The notes: a model not told the origin generated them from the letters alone. Shown: positions 36,792 to 45,498, counted from the first letter of the stretch. The stretch is 64,000 bases of DNA from Micromonospora chokoriensis (GCF_900091505.1 NZ_LT607409.1:4092001-4156000); one strand, 5' to 3'. Made by a program: numbers and translations.

Positions 36792-37594
36792 CGGCGCGCG
36801 ACCAGCCAGGCGATCACCGCGCCGACGGCGACGAGGCCGACGAGCGCGGGCACGAGGCGCTTGGTGACCGAATTGCCGGCGATGCTGAGCAGGTCGAGCG
36901 CCTCCGGCTCGGCGGCCGGCGTGGCCCGCGCGGTGTCAGTCGACGGTCGCACGACAGCCGGCGTGACGGGCGGCGGCGCGGCTGCCGACGAGGAGAGCGA
37001 CGTCGGCTCGACGGGCGTCGGTGCGACGGCGGCGGTGCCGGGTGCGGTCACGATCGCGGTGGCGGACGCGGCCGGGGCGGACGGCGCGTCGACCGTCGGC
37101 GCGACGGCTTCGGGGTCCGCAGGAGGGACCGATGCCGCCGTCGTGGGCTGGTCGGCGGCCAGCTTGGCCTCCAGGTTGGCGACGAACTGGGCCAGCAACC
37201 TGCCGGACACTTCCTTGATCATGCCGCTGCCGAACTGGGCCAGCTTGCCGGAGATCTTCAGGTCGGTGTCCACGCTGACCAGCGTCCGGTCGCCGTCCGG
37301 GCGTAGCTGGGCGGTGACCAACGCGGACGCGTTCCCGGTCGACCGGGCGTCGCGGCCCTTCGCGTCGATCACCCCGCGGTACGCGGCCGCGTCCTTCTCG
37401 ACGAACTGGGCGGTGCCCACGAACTCGGAGATCACCGGCCCGACCTTGACCCGCACCCGGCCCCGGTAGACGTCGCCGTCGACGCCGGTCAACTGGGCGC
37501 CCGGCAGGCACGGTGCGAGCCCTTCGAGGTCGGTGAGCACCGACCACGCCCGCTCGATCGGCACGGCGACCGCGAACTCGTTGCTGATCTTCAC
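36788..37594 (-). CDS. coxG: CoxG-like SRPBCC-domain protein
   Basis: A 268-residue protein. Residues 1-150 form the CoxG/SRPBCC domain: MKISNEFAVAVPIERAWSVLTDLEGLAPCLPGAQL, then GPVISEFVGTAQFVEKD. An Ala/Pro/Thr-rich linker (about 155-235) leads to a single C-terminal membrane helix (ALVGLVAVGAVIAWLVARR). CoxG anchors or recruits CO dehydrogenase to the cytoplasmic membrane and may bind quinone. GTG 37594 overlaps coxD by 4 bp. Confidence 0.9.
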   Translation of the reverse strand: MKISNEFAVAVPIERAWSVLTDLEGLAPCLPGAQLTGVDGDVYRGRVRVKVGPVISEFVGTAQFVEKDAAAYRGVIDAKGRDARSTGNASALVTAQLRPDGDRTLVSVDTDLKISGKLAQFGSGMIKEVSGRLLAQFVANLEAKLAADQPTTAASVPPADPEAVAPTVDAPSAPAASATAIVTAPGTAAVAPTPVEPTSLSSSAAAPPPVTPAVVRPSTDTARATPAAEPEALDLLSIAGNSVTKRLVPALVGLVAVGAVIAWLVARR

Positions 37595-38460
37595 GGCTGG
37601 CTCTCCTGGTGGGCGTGGAGCGCGGCGGCGACCACCGCGCGGTCGTCGGGGGTCTTGGCGATGGTGCCGATGGTCCGCACGACGTCGTCGGCGACCAGGT
37701 CGGCGATGCCCAGCACGGACAGCGCGGCCACCCAGTCGATGGCCTCCGCCATGCCGGGCGGCTTCTCCAGATCCCGGTCGCGTACGCCGCCGACGAACTG
37801 GACGGCCGTGTGGATCAGGGGCTCGGTGGCACCCGGAACGGCCCGGCGGACGATCTCCACGGCCCGGGCCGGCGTGGGGAAGTCGATCCAGTGGTACAGG
37901 CACCGGCGGCGCAGCGCGTCGTGCAGTTCCCGACTGCGGTTGGAGGTGAGCACCACGACCGGCGGCGTACGGGCGGTGAACGTGCCGAGTTCGGGGACCG
38001 TGACGCCGGCCTCGCCGAGGAACTCGAACAGCAGCGCCTCGAACTCGTCGTCGGCCCGGTCGATCTCGTCGATCAGCAGCACCGGCGGCACCGGCCCCCG
38101 GTGGCGTACGGCCCGCAGGATCGGCCGTTCCTGGAGGAACTCGGCGCTGAACAGGTCCGCGTCGGTGAGCCGGGTGTCCTGTGCCTCGGCGAGCCGGATC
38201 GCCAGCAGTTGTCGCTGGTGGTTCCACTCGTAGAGCGCCTCGCCGGCGGTCAGCCCCTCGTAGCACTGCAACCGGATCAGCGGCGTTTCCAACGCCCGGG
38301 CCAACGCCTTCGCGGCGGCGGTCTTGCCGACGCCTGGTTCGCCCTCCAGCAGCAGCGGTCGACCGAGGCGCAACGCCAGGAACAGGGCCATCGCCAGGCC
38401 GTCGTCGACCAGGTAGTCGACGGCGTCGAGGCGGTCCCGCACGGCCCGGGCGTCCTTCAT
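37591..38460 (-). CDS. coxD: CoxD-like MoxR-type AAA+ ATPase
   Basis: A 289-residue MoxR-family ATPase: Walker A LLEGEPGVGKTAAAKALA (about residues 37-54), Walker B VLLIDEIDRADDEFEALLFEFL, sensor-1 VVVLTSNRSREL. CoxD is a chaperone that remodels the CO dehydrogenase active-site cluster with CoxE. ATG 38460 overlaps the preceding nucleotidyltransferase gene by 4 bp (ATGA). The protein is full length. Confidence 0.92.
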   Translation of the reverse strand: MKDARAVRDRLDAVDYLVDDGLAMALFLALRLGRPLLLEGEPGVGKTAAAKALARALETPLIRLQCYEGLTAGEALYEWNHQRQLLAIRLAEAQDTRLTDADLFSAEFLQERPILRAVRHRGPVPPVLLIDEIDRADDEFEALLFEFLGEAGVTVPELGTFTARTPPVVVLTSNRSRELHDALRRRCLYHWIDFPTPARAVEIVRRAVPGATEPLIHTAVQFVGGVRDRDLEKPPGMAEAIDWVAALSVLGIADLVADDVVRTIGTIAKTPDDRAVVAAALHAHQESQP

Positions 38461-39032
38461 GCGTCGCCCGCCAGCAGGCGCTCGTAGTCGGCCCGGGTGT
38501 CGATGTCGATCGGCACCGGGCCGTCGGCGGGCACCTCGGTCACCGGGTGGCGGCCGGAGTGCAGCAGCTTCCAGACGGCCTTGTCGCCGTGCAGGTCGTA
38601 CAACTCGGGAAGGACCGTCCGGTCGAAGCGGAACGGATGGCCCAGCCCGTCCGCGTACCGGCAGACGGCCAGCGGGGTGGTCGCCGCGGCGACCCGGCGG
38701 ACGTCCGCCACGCGGACGCCGGGCTGGTCGCCGAGGAGCAGCACGAGCGCGTCGGCGCGCGGGTGCACCGCCCGCGCGGCCGTGCTGACCGACGAACCGC
38801 AGCCGGTGCTGAACGTTGGGTTCTCCACGACCTGGCAGCCGGTCAGGTCCACCTGGTCCCGGATGGCGCCCGCCGCGCCGCCGAGGGTGACGAGCAGTTG
38901 GTCGAAGCCGCACGAGCGAGCCAGGTCGAGGGTGGCGTCGAGCAGCGTCCGCCCCCGGTACGGCAGCAGTTGCTTCGCCTCGCCGAGCCGCGTCGACGTG
39001 CCCGCGGCGAGGACCAGGCCGGTCAGGAACAC
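38457..39032 (-). CDS. MobA/MocA-like molybdenum-cofactor nucleotidyltransferase
   Basis: A 191-residue NTP transferase-fold protein: GLVLAAGTSTRLGEAKQLLPYRG (residues 5-27) and LLLGDQPGV (about 98-106) are the signature motifs. Members attach CMP to molybdopterin, making the dinucleotide cofactor (MCD) used by CO dehydrogenase. Its place inside the cox operon supports this role. It starts at GTG 39032. Confidence 0.87.
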   Translation of the reverse strand: MFLTGLVLAAGTSTRLGEAKQLLPYRGRTLLDATLDLARSCGFDQLLVTLGGAAGAIRDQVDLTGCQVVENPTFSTGCGSSVSTAARAVHPRADALVLLLGDQPGVRVADVRRVAAATTPLAVCRYADGLGHPFRFDRTVLPELYDLHGDKAVWKLLHSGRHPVTEVPADGPVPIDIDTRADYERLLAGDA

Positions 39033-39035
39033 GGG

Positions 39036-39902
39036 CTACGCCGCCGTGTAACTCGCGAGGCAGCCGGCGCAGCAGAACCAGACGTCCTGCCCGTCGACCC
39101 GGGTGTGCGGGGTCGACGGGCCGACCAGCACGGTCATCCCGCACACCGGGTCGACGGCCTGCTGCGGTCGGGCGGTCGGCGTGCCGGACGCCGGGACCAA
39201 CCCGTCCACCCGGATGGCCCGGACCACCTCACCCATGATCGACAGGGCGATCTCGGCCGGCGTACGCGCCCCGATGTCCAGACCGGCCGGTGAGTGGACG
39301 CGGGCACGTTCCTCGTCGGTCAACCCCAACGCGTCGAGCAGCGCGGCACCGCGCCGGTCGCTGGCGACGAGGGCGACGAATCCCACGCCGGCGTCGAGCG
39401 CCGCCCGGATCGCCTCCGCCTCACCCTTTCCCAGCCCGGCCACCACGACGGCGGTGCACCCGGTGTCGTCGTCGGTCGTGACGACGTCGAAGTCGAGGAA
39501 CGCGGCGAGGGTCGCCACCGCGGCGCTGATCGGTGTGCCTCCGACCACGCGCAGTGCCGGCGCCGGCAGCATGGGCCGGAGAAAGACCTCGATCGCGCCG
39601 CCGGAATGGCAGGGGTTGACCACCACCCGCGCCCCCGGTGCCTCCGGGAACGGGGGCGCGCCGTCGGGCAGGACACGTAGCAGCAGGGCGGTCCCGTCGC
39701 GCATGGTGTCGAGGGCCGCCGCCCGTACCGAGCTCTCCGCGCAGACCCCACCCACGAAGCCCTCGATCGACCCGTCCGACCGGATCACCGCGGCGTCGCC
39801 CGGCCGGGCCGAGGTCGGGTCCTGTGCGCGGACCACTGTGGCGTGGACGAACGGTTCCCGGTTGTCGGTCAGTTCCCGGGCGCGTTCGGCGATGGTGGTC
39901 AT
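39036..39902 (-). CDS. XdhC/CoxF-family maturation protein with C-terminal YHS-like domain
   Basis: The 288-residue product has an XdhC/CoxF region: GFVGGVCAESSVRAAALDTMRDG, RVVVNPCHSGGAIEVFL and HSPAGLDIGARTPAEIALSIMGEVV. XdhC proteins bind molybdenum cofactor and pass it to the apoenzyme. At the end is a 38-residue YHS/TRASH-type metal-binding segment, DPVCGMTVLVGP, closing with FCCAGCLASY. The Rossmann part between the two is short compared with full-length XdhC. The YHS addition is unusual and could bind copper or another metal needed for the Mo-Cu site. The gene is 11 bp downstream of coxL. Confidence 0.85.
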   Translation of the reverse strand: MTTIAERARELTDNREPFVHATVVRAQDPTSARPGDAAVIRSDGSIEGFVGGVCAESSVRAAALDTMRDGTALLLRVLPDGAPPFPEAPGARVVVNPCHSGGAIEVFLRPMLPAPALRVVGGTPISAAVATLAAFLDFDVVTTDDDTGCTAVVVAGLGKGEAEAIRAALDAGVGFVALVASDRRGAALLDALGLTDEERARVHSPAGLDIGARTPAEIALSIMGEVVRAIRVDGLVPASGTPTARPQQAVDPVCGMTVLVGPSTPHTRVDGQDVWFCCAGCLASYTAA

Positions 39903-39913
39903 CCTCGGCTCCC

Positions 39914-42304
39914 TCAGATCGGCGGCCGAGCCTGGCCGCGCATCGCGTCCCAGACCCGCGACGGCGTCAGCGGCATGTCGGCGTGTCGGACACCGAAGGG
40001 TTTCAGGGCGTCGATGACCGCGTTGACGATCGCCGGTGGCGATCCCACCGTCGCGGACTCGCCCACGCCCTTGGCACCGATCGGGTGGTGCGGCGACGGC
40101 GTCACGGTGAAGCCGGTCTCCCAGTCCGGCACCTCGAGGGACGTCGGGATCAGATAGTCCATCAGGGACGCGCCGAGGCAGTTGCCGTCCTCGTCGAACG
40201 CGATCATCTCCATCAGGGCCATGCCGACGCCGTCGGTGAGCCCGCCGTGCACCTGCCCCTCGATGATCATCGGGTTGATCCGGGTGCCGCAGTCGTCGAC
40301 GGCGATGAACCGTCGCACCGTCACCTGCGCGGTGCCGGGGTCGATGTCCACCACGCAGATGTACGCGCCGTGCGGGTACGTCAGGTTCGACGGGTTGTAG
40401 CAGATCTGCGCCTCCAACCCGCCCTCGATGCCCTCGGGCAGGTCACCCGCGCCGTGCGCGCGCAGGGCGATGTCCTGGATCGTGACCGACCGGCCCGGGT
40501 CGCCGGCGACGTGGAACGCGCCCTTCTCCCACTCCAGGTCGGCCACCGACACCTCGAGCATGCCCGAGGCGATGATCCGGGCCTTGTCGCGGACCTTGCG
40601 GGCCACCAGGGCCGCCGCCGCGCCCGACACGGGCGTCGACCGACTGCCGTACGTGCCGAGGCCGAACGGTGTGTTGTCGGTGTCGCCGTGCAGCACCTCG
40701 ATGTCCGCCGGTGGGATGCCGATCTCCTCGGCGACGATCTGCGCGAACGTGGTCTCGTGCCCCTGACCCTGGGACTGCACGCTGAGGCGTACCACTGCCT
40801 TGCCGGTCGGGTGGACGCGCAGCTCGCAGCCGTCGGCCATGCCCAACCCGAGAATGTCCATGTTCTTGCGCGGCCCGGCGCCGACGGCCTCGGTGAAGAA
40901 CGCGATGCCGATGCCCATGAGCTCGCCCCGGGCCCGCTTCTCCGCCTGCTCGCGGCGCAACTCGTCGTAGCCGGCCATCTCCATCGCCAGCCGCATCGTC
41001 GGCTCGTAGTTGCCCGAGTCGTACACCCAGCCGGTCTTCGTCGTGTACGGGAACTGCTCCGGCTGGATGAAGTTCTTCAGCCGCAGCTCGGCCGGGTCCA
41101 TGCCCAGCTCGTCGGCGAGGCAGTCGACGATCCGCTCGACCAGGTAGACCGCCTCGGTGATCCGGAACGAGCAGGCGTACGCGACGCCGCCGGGCGCCTT
41201 GTTGGTGTAGACCGCCGTCATCCTGCAGTACGCGGCCTCGATGTCGTAGCTGCCGGTGAACACCCCGAAGAAGCCGGCCGGGTACTTCACCGGGGCGGCG
41301 GTGCCGTTGAACGCGCCGTGGTCGGCGAGCACGTTGGTGCGGATGCCGAGGATCCGGCCGTCCCGGGTCGCGGCGATCTCCCCGCGCATGATGTAGTCGC
41401 GGGCGAAACCGGTGCTGATCAGGTTCTCCGACCGGTCTTCCATCCACTTCACCGGCTTGCCGGTGACGATCGACGCGACGATCGCGCAGACGTACCCGGG
41501 ATAGATCGGCACCTTGTTGCCGAACCCGCCGCCGATGTCCGGCGAGATTACCTGGATCTTGTGTTCGGGCAGGCCCGCCACGATGGCGTAGAGGGTGCGG
41601 TGCGCGTGCGGCGCCTGCGTGGTCGACCACAGCCGCAGCTTGCCCTCGACGGCGTCGTAGTCGGCGACCGCCCCACACGTCTCCATCGGCGCCGGGTGCA
41701 CCCGGGGGTAGACGAGGTCCTGGCTGACCACGACGTCGGCGCGGGCGAAGACCGCCTCGGTGGCCGCCTCGTCGCCGGTCTCCCAGTCGAAGCAGTGGTT
41801 GTTCGTCTTGCCGTCCAGGTCGTCGCGGATCAGCGGCGCGTCCGGCGCGAGCGCCCGGCGCGCGTCGATCACCGGGTCGAGGACGTCGTACTCGACGTCG
41901 ATCAGCTCCAGCGCGTCGCGCGCCGCGTACCGGTCGTCGGCGACGACGAACGCGACCTCCTGACCCTGGAAACGCACCTTGTCGGTGGCGAGCACCGCCT
42001 GCACGTCGTTGGAGAGGGTCGGCATCCAGGCCAGGTTCTGCTCCGCGAGCATCGCCCCGGTCACCACCGCCCGCACCCCGGGCGACGCCTCGGCGGCGCT
42101 CGTGTCGATGCTGACGATGCGGGCGTGCGCCACCGGTGACCGGAGGATCGCCAGGTGCAGCATGCCGGGCAGTTGGACGTCGTCGACATACCGGCCGCGG
42201 CCCCGCAGGAACCGAGGGTCCTCCTTGCGGAGCATCCGGCCGTACCCGACGGGCTTCTGGTCGTTGTCGTGGAACGTGTCCACGCGCTCGTGCACAGTGG
42301 TCAT
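39914..42304 (-). CDS. coxL: Aerobic carbon monoxide dehydrogenase large subunit, form I
   Basis: A 796-residue molybdopterin subunit that oxidises CO to CO2. The diagnostic form I loop AYxCSFR is present as AYACSFR with Cys378, which would hold the copper of the Mo-S-Cu site; form II enzymes have AYRGAGR. Also seen are the cofactor motif GGGFGNKVPIYPGY and the catalytic Glu in GAKGVGESATVG. ATG 42304 overlaps coxS by 4 bp. An upstream extension of the frame is antisense to or overlapping coxS and is not used. The subunit order M-S-L is the canonical one. Confidence 0.95.
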   Translation of the reverse strand: MTTVHERVDTFHDNDQKPVGYGRMLRKEDPRFLRGRGRYVDDVQLPGMLHLAILRSPVAHARIVSIDTSAAEASPGVRAVVTGAMLAEQNLAWMPTLSNDVQAVLATDKVRFQGQEVAFVVADDRYAARDALELIDVEYDVLDPVIDARRALAPDAPLIRDDLDGKTNNHCFDWETGDEAATEAVFARADVVVSQDLVYPRVHPAPMETCGAVADYDAVEGKLRLWSTTQAPHAHRTLYAIVAGLPEHKIQVISPDIGGGFGNKVPIYPGYVCAIVASIVTGKPVKWMEDRSENLISTGFARDYIMRGEIAATRDGRILGIRTNVLADHGAFNGTAAPVKYPAGFFGVFTGSYDIEAAYCRMTAVYTNKAPGGVAYACSFRITEAVYLVERIVDCLADELGMDPAELRLKNFIQPEQFPYTTKTGWVYDSGNYEPTMRLAMEMAGYDELRREQAEKRARGELMGIGIAFFTEAVGAGPRKNMDILGLGMADGCELRVHPTGKAVVRLSVQSQGQGHETTFAQIVAEEIGIPPADIEVLHGDTDNTPFGLGTYGSRSTPVSGAAAALVARKVRDKARIIASGMLEVSVADLEWEKGAFHVAGDPGRSVTIQDIALRAHGAGDLPEGIEGGLEAQICYNPSNLTYPHGAYICVVDIDPGTAQVTVRRFIAVDDCGTRINPMIIEGQVHGGLTDGVGMALMEMIAFDEDGNCLGASLMDYLIPTSLEVPDWETGFTVTPSPHHPIGAKGVGESATVGSPPAIVNAVIDALKPFGVRHADMPLTPSRVWDAMRGQARPPI

Positions 42305-42849
42305 GCGGTGGCCTCCGCGGGCTGGCCGGCGTTGTCGATCTCGCCGGCCTCGGGCGATTCGGTGGTCTCGGTGACCTGGGCGGCGGCCTGCGCCTCGGCC
42401 ACGGCGGCCCAGCGCACCGAGCGCACGATCGTGGCGTAACCCGTGCACCGGCAGATCTGGCCCGAGATCGCCTCCCGGATCTCCGCCTCGCTCGGGTCGG
42501 GGTTGCGGTCGAGCAGCGCCCGCGCCGTCATCATCATCCCCGGCGTGCAGAAACCGCACTGCAGACCGTGGCACTGCATGAAGCCCTGCTGGACCGGGTC
42601 CAGCTCGGCGCCCTTGGCGAGGCCCTCGACGGTACGCACCTCGTGCCCGCCGGCCATGGCCGCGAGCACCGTGCACGACTTCACCGGCTCGCCGTCCAAC
42701 CAGACCACGCAGGTGCCGCAGTTGCTGGTGTCGCAGCCCCAGTGGGTGCCGGTGAGCCCGAGGACGTCACGCAGGAAGTGCACCAGCAGCAGCCGCGCCT
42801 CGATGTCCCGGGTGACCTCGACGTCGTTGACGGTCATGGTGACCTGCAT
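42301..42849 (-). CDS. coxS: Carbon monoxide dehydrogenase small subunit (2Fe-2S)
   Basis: A 182-residue iron-sulfur subunit. The N-terminal plant-type cluster motif is CDTSNCGTC with a later Cys in KSCTVLA. The C-terminal four-helix cluster motif is CGFCTPGMMM and CRCTGY. It carries electrons from the Mo-Cu site to FAD. The tail after about residue 155 is Ala/Glu-rich. It starts 2 bp after the coxM stop. Confidence 0.94.
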   Translation of the reverse strand: MQVTMTVNDVEVTRDIEARLLLVHFLRDVLGLTGTHWGCDTSNCGTCVVWLDGEPVKSCTVLAAMAGGHEVRTVEGLAKGAELDPVQQGFMQCHGLQCGFCTPGMMMTARALLDRNPDPSEAEIREAISGQICRCTGYATIVRSVRWAAVAEAQAAAQVTETTESPEAGEIDNAGQPAEATA

Positions 42850-42851
42850 GC

Positions 42852-43724
42852 TCAGCTCCTCGCCCGTTCCACGGCCCGCCGCAGGGTCCGCCTGGTCAGC
42901 TCGGCGGCCAGATGCCGCTTGTAGTCCGCACTGCCGCGCTGGTCGGTCACCGGGTCGCAGCTGCCCGCCGCGATCTGCCCGGCCTGCTCGTAGAGCTCTT
43001 CCGTTGGCTCCCGCCCCCGCAGCGCCGCGGAGATCCCCGGGATGCCCGTCGTGTTGGGGCCGACCGCCGCCAGCCCGACCCGGGCGTCCGCGATCACGCC
43101 GCCGTCGAGCCACACCGCCGCGCCGGCCGACACCACGGCCCAGTCACCGGCCCGGCGTTCGACCTTGGCGTACGCGCTGCCGCACCCGGGTCGCACCGGC
43201 ACCCGGATCTCGACCAGGATCTCGTCGTCCGCGACGGCCGTCTCGTACGGCCCGACGTGGAACTCCTCCATGGACACGACCCGCTCCGCGCCGCCCGGAC
43301 CACGGATCACGCACCGTGCGTCCAGCGTGGTGCAGACCGCCGAGAGGTCCTCGGACGGGTCGGCCTGGCAGAGCGAGCCGCCCAGCGTGCCCCGGTTGCG
43401 CACCACCGGGTCGGCGATCACCCGCTCGGCGTCCGCGAAGATCGGGAACGCCGCCGCCAGCACCGGAGACTCGAGCAGCTCCCGGTGGCGGGTGAGCGCA
43501 CCGATGCGCACCTCGTCCGGGCCCGCCTCGACGTAGCCCAGCTCGGCGTGCAGGTCGTTGATGTCGATCAGGTAGTCGACGTTGGCCAGCCGCAGCTTCA
43601 TCATCGGCAGCAGGCTGTGCCCGCCGGCGATCAGGCGGGCGGTCCCGCCCAGCCGCTCCAGCAGGCTGATGGCATGGTCCACACTGGTGGCTCGCTCGTA
43701 CTCGAACGGTGCCGGCACCTGCAT
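42852..43724 (-). CDS. coxM: Carbon monoxide dehydrogenase medium subunit (FAD)
   Basis: A 290-residue FAD-binding subunit. FAD motifs are AGGHSLLPMMKLRLA (about residues 33-47) and TLGGSLCQADPSEDL (about 113-127). It passes electrons onward to the respiratory chain. It is the first gene of the minus-strand cluster coxM-S-L-xdhC/YHS-mobA-like-D-G-E. The promoter lies in 43725-43842, with the inverted repeat at 43772-43811. Confidence 0.94.
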   Translation of the reverse strand: MQVPAPFEYERATSVDHAISLLERLGGTARLIAGGHSLLPMMKLRLANVDYLIDINDLHAELGYVEAGPDEVRIGALTRHRELLESPVLAAAFPIFADAERVIADPVVRNRGTLGGSLCQADPSEDLSAVCTTLDARCVIRGPGGAERVVSMEEFHVGPYETAVADDEILVEIRVPVRPGCGSAYAKVERRAGDWAVVSAGAAVWLDGGVIADARVGLAAVGPNTTGIPGISAALRGREPTEELYEQAGQIAAGSCDPVTDQRGSADYKRHLAAELTRRTLRRAVERARS

Positions 43725-43771
43725 GTCGCACCTCCGCAGTCCGGCCGAATCTTTGCCGGACGGTCCGTAAA

Positions 43772-43811
43772 GTCAACGCCGACCTAAGCAACTGCTTAGG
43801 TCGGCGTTGAC
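43772..43811. promoter_or_regulatory. Perfect 19-bp inverted repeat in the divergent cox/xdhC promoter
   Basis: GTCAACGCCGACCTAAGCA at 43772-43790 is inverted without a mismatch at 43793-43811 across a 2-bp AC spacer. The centre reads CCTAAGCAACTGCTTAGG, a form seen in TetR-type operators. Its edge is 48 bp before coxM and 32 bp before ATG 43843, so a bound dimer could control both directions. It could also fold into a cruciform. Confidence 0.8.
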
Positions 43812-43842
43812 GGTGCCGCCGGGGTTCGCGGATCGTGCGGCC

Positions 43843-44916
43843 ATGCGGGAGATCGTCGACGGGCTGACGAGCTGGCGTACGGCCGGCGTCGCGTTCGCCG
43901 TCGCGACGGTCGTGCGGACCTGGCAGTCCGCGCCCCGTCCGGCCGGCGCGGCGATGGCCGTCTCCGCCGACGGCGAGGTGCTCGGCAGCGTCTCGGGCGG
44001 CTGCGTCGAAGGTGCCGTCCACGACCTCTGCCGGACCGCGCTGACAACCGGGACAGCCCACACCCAGACCTTCGGTGTCAGCGACGACGACGCGTTCGAC
44101 GTCGGCCTGACCTGCGGTGGCACGATCCAGATCCTGGTGCAGCCGAGCGTCGCGCTGACGGAGATCGACGAGGTGCTCGCCGCGATCTCCGACGGCCGCC
44201 CGGTCGCCACCGCGTCGGTCGAGAACGCCCAACTGGTGATCTGGCCGGACCGGATCGCCGGCAGCGTCGGCGTGCCCGAGCTGGACGACGCGGTCGCCCG
44301 ACAGGCGGTCGGGATGCTCGCCCTCGGCGTCACCGGCACGATCCACCTGGGTCGGCAGGGTCAACGTCGTGGCGACGACGTGGCCGTCTTCGTCCAGTCG
44401 TACGTCCCGCCACCCCGGATGATCGTCTTCGGCGCGATCGACTTCGCCGCCGCGATGGCCCGGATCGGCGCCTTCCTCGGCTATCACGTCACGGTCTGCG
44501 ACGCCCGCCCGCTGTTCGCCACCCGCGCGCGTTTCCCGGACGTCGACGAACTCGTCGTCCAGTGGCCCCACAAATACCTGGAGTCGACGACCGTCGACGA
44601 CCGCACCGTGCTGTGCGTGCTGACGCACGACCCCAAGTTCGACGTGCCGCTGCTCCAGGTCGCGCTGCACACACCCGCCCGCTACATCGGGGCGATGGGC
44701 AGCCGCCGCGCGCACGACGACCGGATGCGCCGGCTGCGCGAGGCCGGTGTGGGGGAGGCGGCGCTGGCCCGGCTCTGCTCGCCGATCGGGTTGGACCTGG
44801 GCGCGCGGACGCCGGAGGAGACGGCCGTGGCGATCGCCGCCGAGATTACCGCCCAGACCTGGGGCGGCACGGGCCGGCCCCTAACCGAGCTGAAAACCCC
44901 GATCCACCACGTCTGA
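43843..44916 (+). CDS. XdhC/CoxI-family molybdenum-enzyme maturation protein
   Basis: A 357-residue full-length XdhC/CoxI protein, divergent from coxM. The N-terminal domain has GSVSGGCVEGAVHDLC and GLTCGGTIQILVQP, and the C-terminal Rossmann domain has IVFGAIDFAAAMARIGAFLGYHVTVCD and YIGAMGSRRAHDDR. CoxI/XdhC proteins handle molybdenum cofactor sulfuration and insertion. ATG 43843 is preferred; TTG 43807 and GTG 43813 lie in or next to the inverted repeat. A second, shorter XdhC-like protein sits inside the cox operon. Confidence 0.88.
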   Translation: MREIVDGLTSWRTAGVAFAVATVVRTWQSAPRPAGAAMAVSADGEVLGSVSGGCVEGAVHDLCRTALTTGTAHTQTFGVSDDDAFDVGLTCGGTIQILVQPSVALTEIDEVLAAISDGRPVATASVENAQLVIWPDRIAGSVGVPELDDAVARQAVGMLALGVTGTIHLGRQGQRRGDDVAVFVQSYVPPPRMIVFGAIDFAAAMARIGAFLGYHVTVCDARPLFATRARFPDVDELVVQWPHKYLESTTVDDRTVLCVLTHDPKFDVPLLQVALHTPARYIGAMGSRRAHDDRMRRLREAGVGEAALARLCSPIGLDLGARTPEETAVAIAAEITAQTWGGTGRPLTELKTPIHHV

Positions 44917-44921
44917 CCAGG

Positions 44922-45006
44922 ACCGCCCCGCCCCCGCCCCGCCCCGCCCCCGCCCTCGCCCCCGCCCCGCCCCGCCCCCGCCCCGCTCTCGCCCCGCCCT
45001 CGCCCC
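44922..45006. repeat. C-rich low-complexity tract (CCCCGC type)
   Basis: About 85 bp of nearly pure CCCCGCCCCCG and CCCTCGC repeats follow the coxI-like stop. The complementary strand is G-rich and could form G-quadruplexes. It runs directly into the inverted repeat at 45007. Confidence 0.75.
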
Positions 45007-45082
45007 GTCGATCATGGACTTGTGGTGCCAGAATTCGCCGGGTAGGCGCTACTTTGTCACCCACCACAACTCCATGATCGAC
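45007..45082. repeat. 21-bp inverted-repeat element between convergent genes
   Basis: GTCGATCATGGACTTGTGGTG at 45007-45027 is inverted at 45062-45082 with one mismatch and a 34-bp loop. It sits between the convergent coxI-like and NUDIX genes and could serve as a bidirectional terminator. From memory, similar GATCATGGA/TTGTGGTG sequences recur in Micromonospora intergenic regions; this could not be checked here. Confidence 0.7.
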
Positions 45083-45099
45083 CAGCCGGGGCAGCTCAG

Positions 45100-45498
45100 C
45101 TAGATCAGGCGCAGGGCCAGCGCGGCGGAGACCGCCAGCGCACGGTCGAACACCTGGTCGCGGGGGACGAACACCATGGCCTGCCCCTCACCGAGGATCA
45201 CGTCCTCCTGCCGGGCCGTGGTCGCGCCCTGGAAGACGTGGACGGTCACGGTGTGCGGAAAGTCGGGTTCGTACGGCCGCGGGCCGCTCCACACCAGGTG
45301 CAGCTCGTCCGCTGTCAGGCCCGTCTCCTCCAGCAACTCCCGGTGGGCCGCCTCCTCCGGCGACTCGTCGGGCTCGACGTGGCCACCCGGCAGGCTCCAC
45401 TGGCCGGGCGAGACCTCGATGTCCTCGTCGCGGTGCTGGAGCAACACCGCGCCGGACGGGTCGACAAGCAGGACGAGGGCAACGTCGTAGGTGGCCAC
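45100..45498 (-). CDS. NUDIX hydrolase
   Basis: A 132-residue protein with an intact Nudix box GHVEPDESPEEAAHRELLEETGL (about residues 39-61), matching Gx5Ex7REUxEExGU. It would hydrolyse a nucleoside diphosphate-linked substrate; specificity cannot be read. It is divergent from the ASCH gene, 77 bp apart. Confidence 0.88.
   Translation of the reverse strand: MATYDVALVLLVDPSGAVLLQHRDEDIEVSPGQWSLPGGHVEPDESPEEAAHRELLEETGLTADELHLVWSGPRPYEPDFPHTVTVHVFQGATTARQEDVILGEGQAMVFVPRDQVFDRALAVSAALALRLI

Noticed and set aside
43807..43842. TTG 43807 or GTG 43813 as the start of the coxI-like gene
   Set aside because: They lie in or at the edge of the perfect inverted repeat, and the added residues do not match family N-termini; ATG 43843 fits better.
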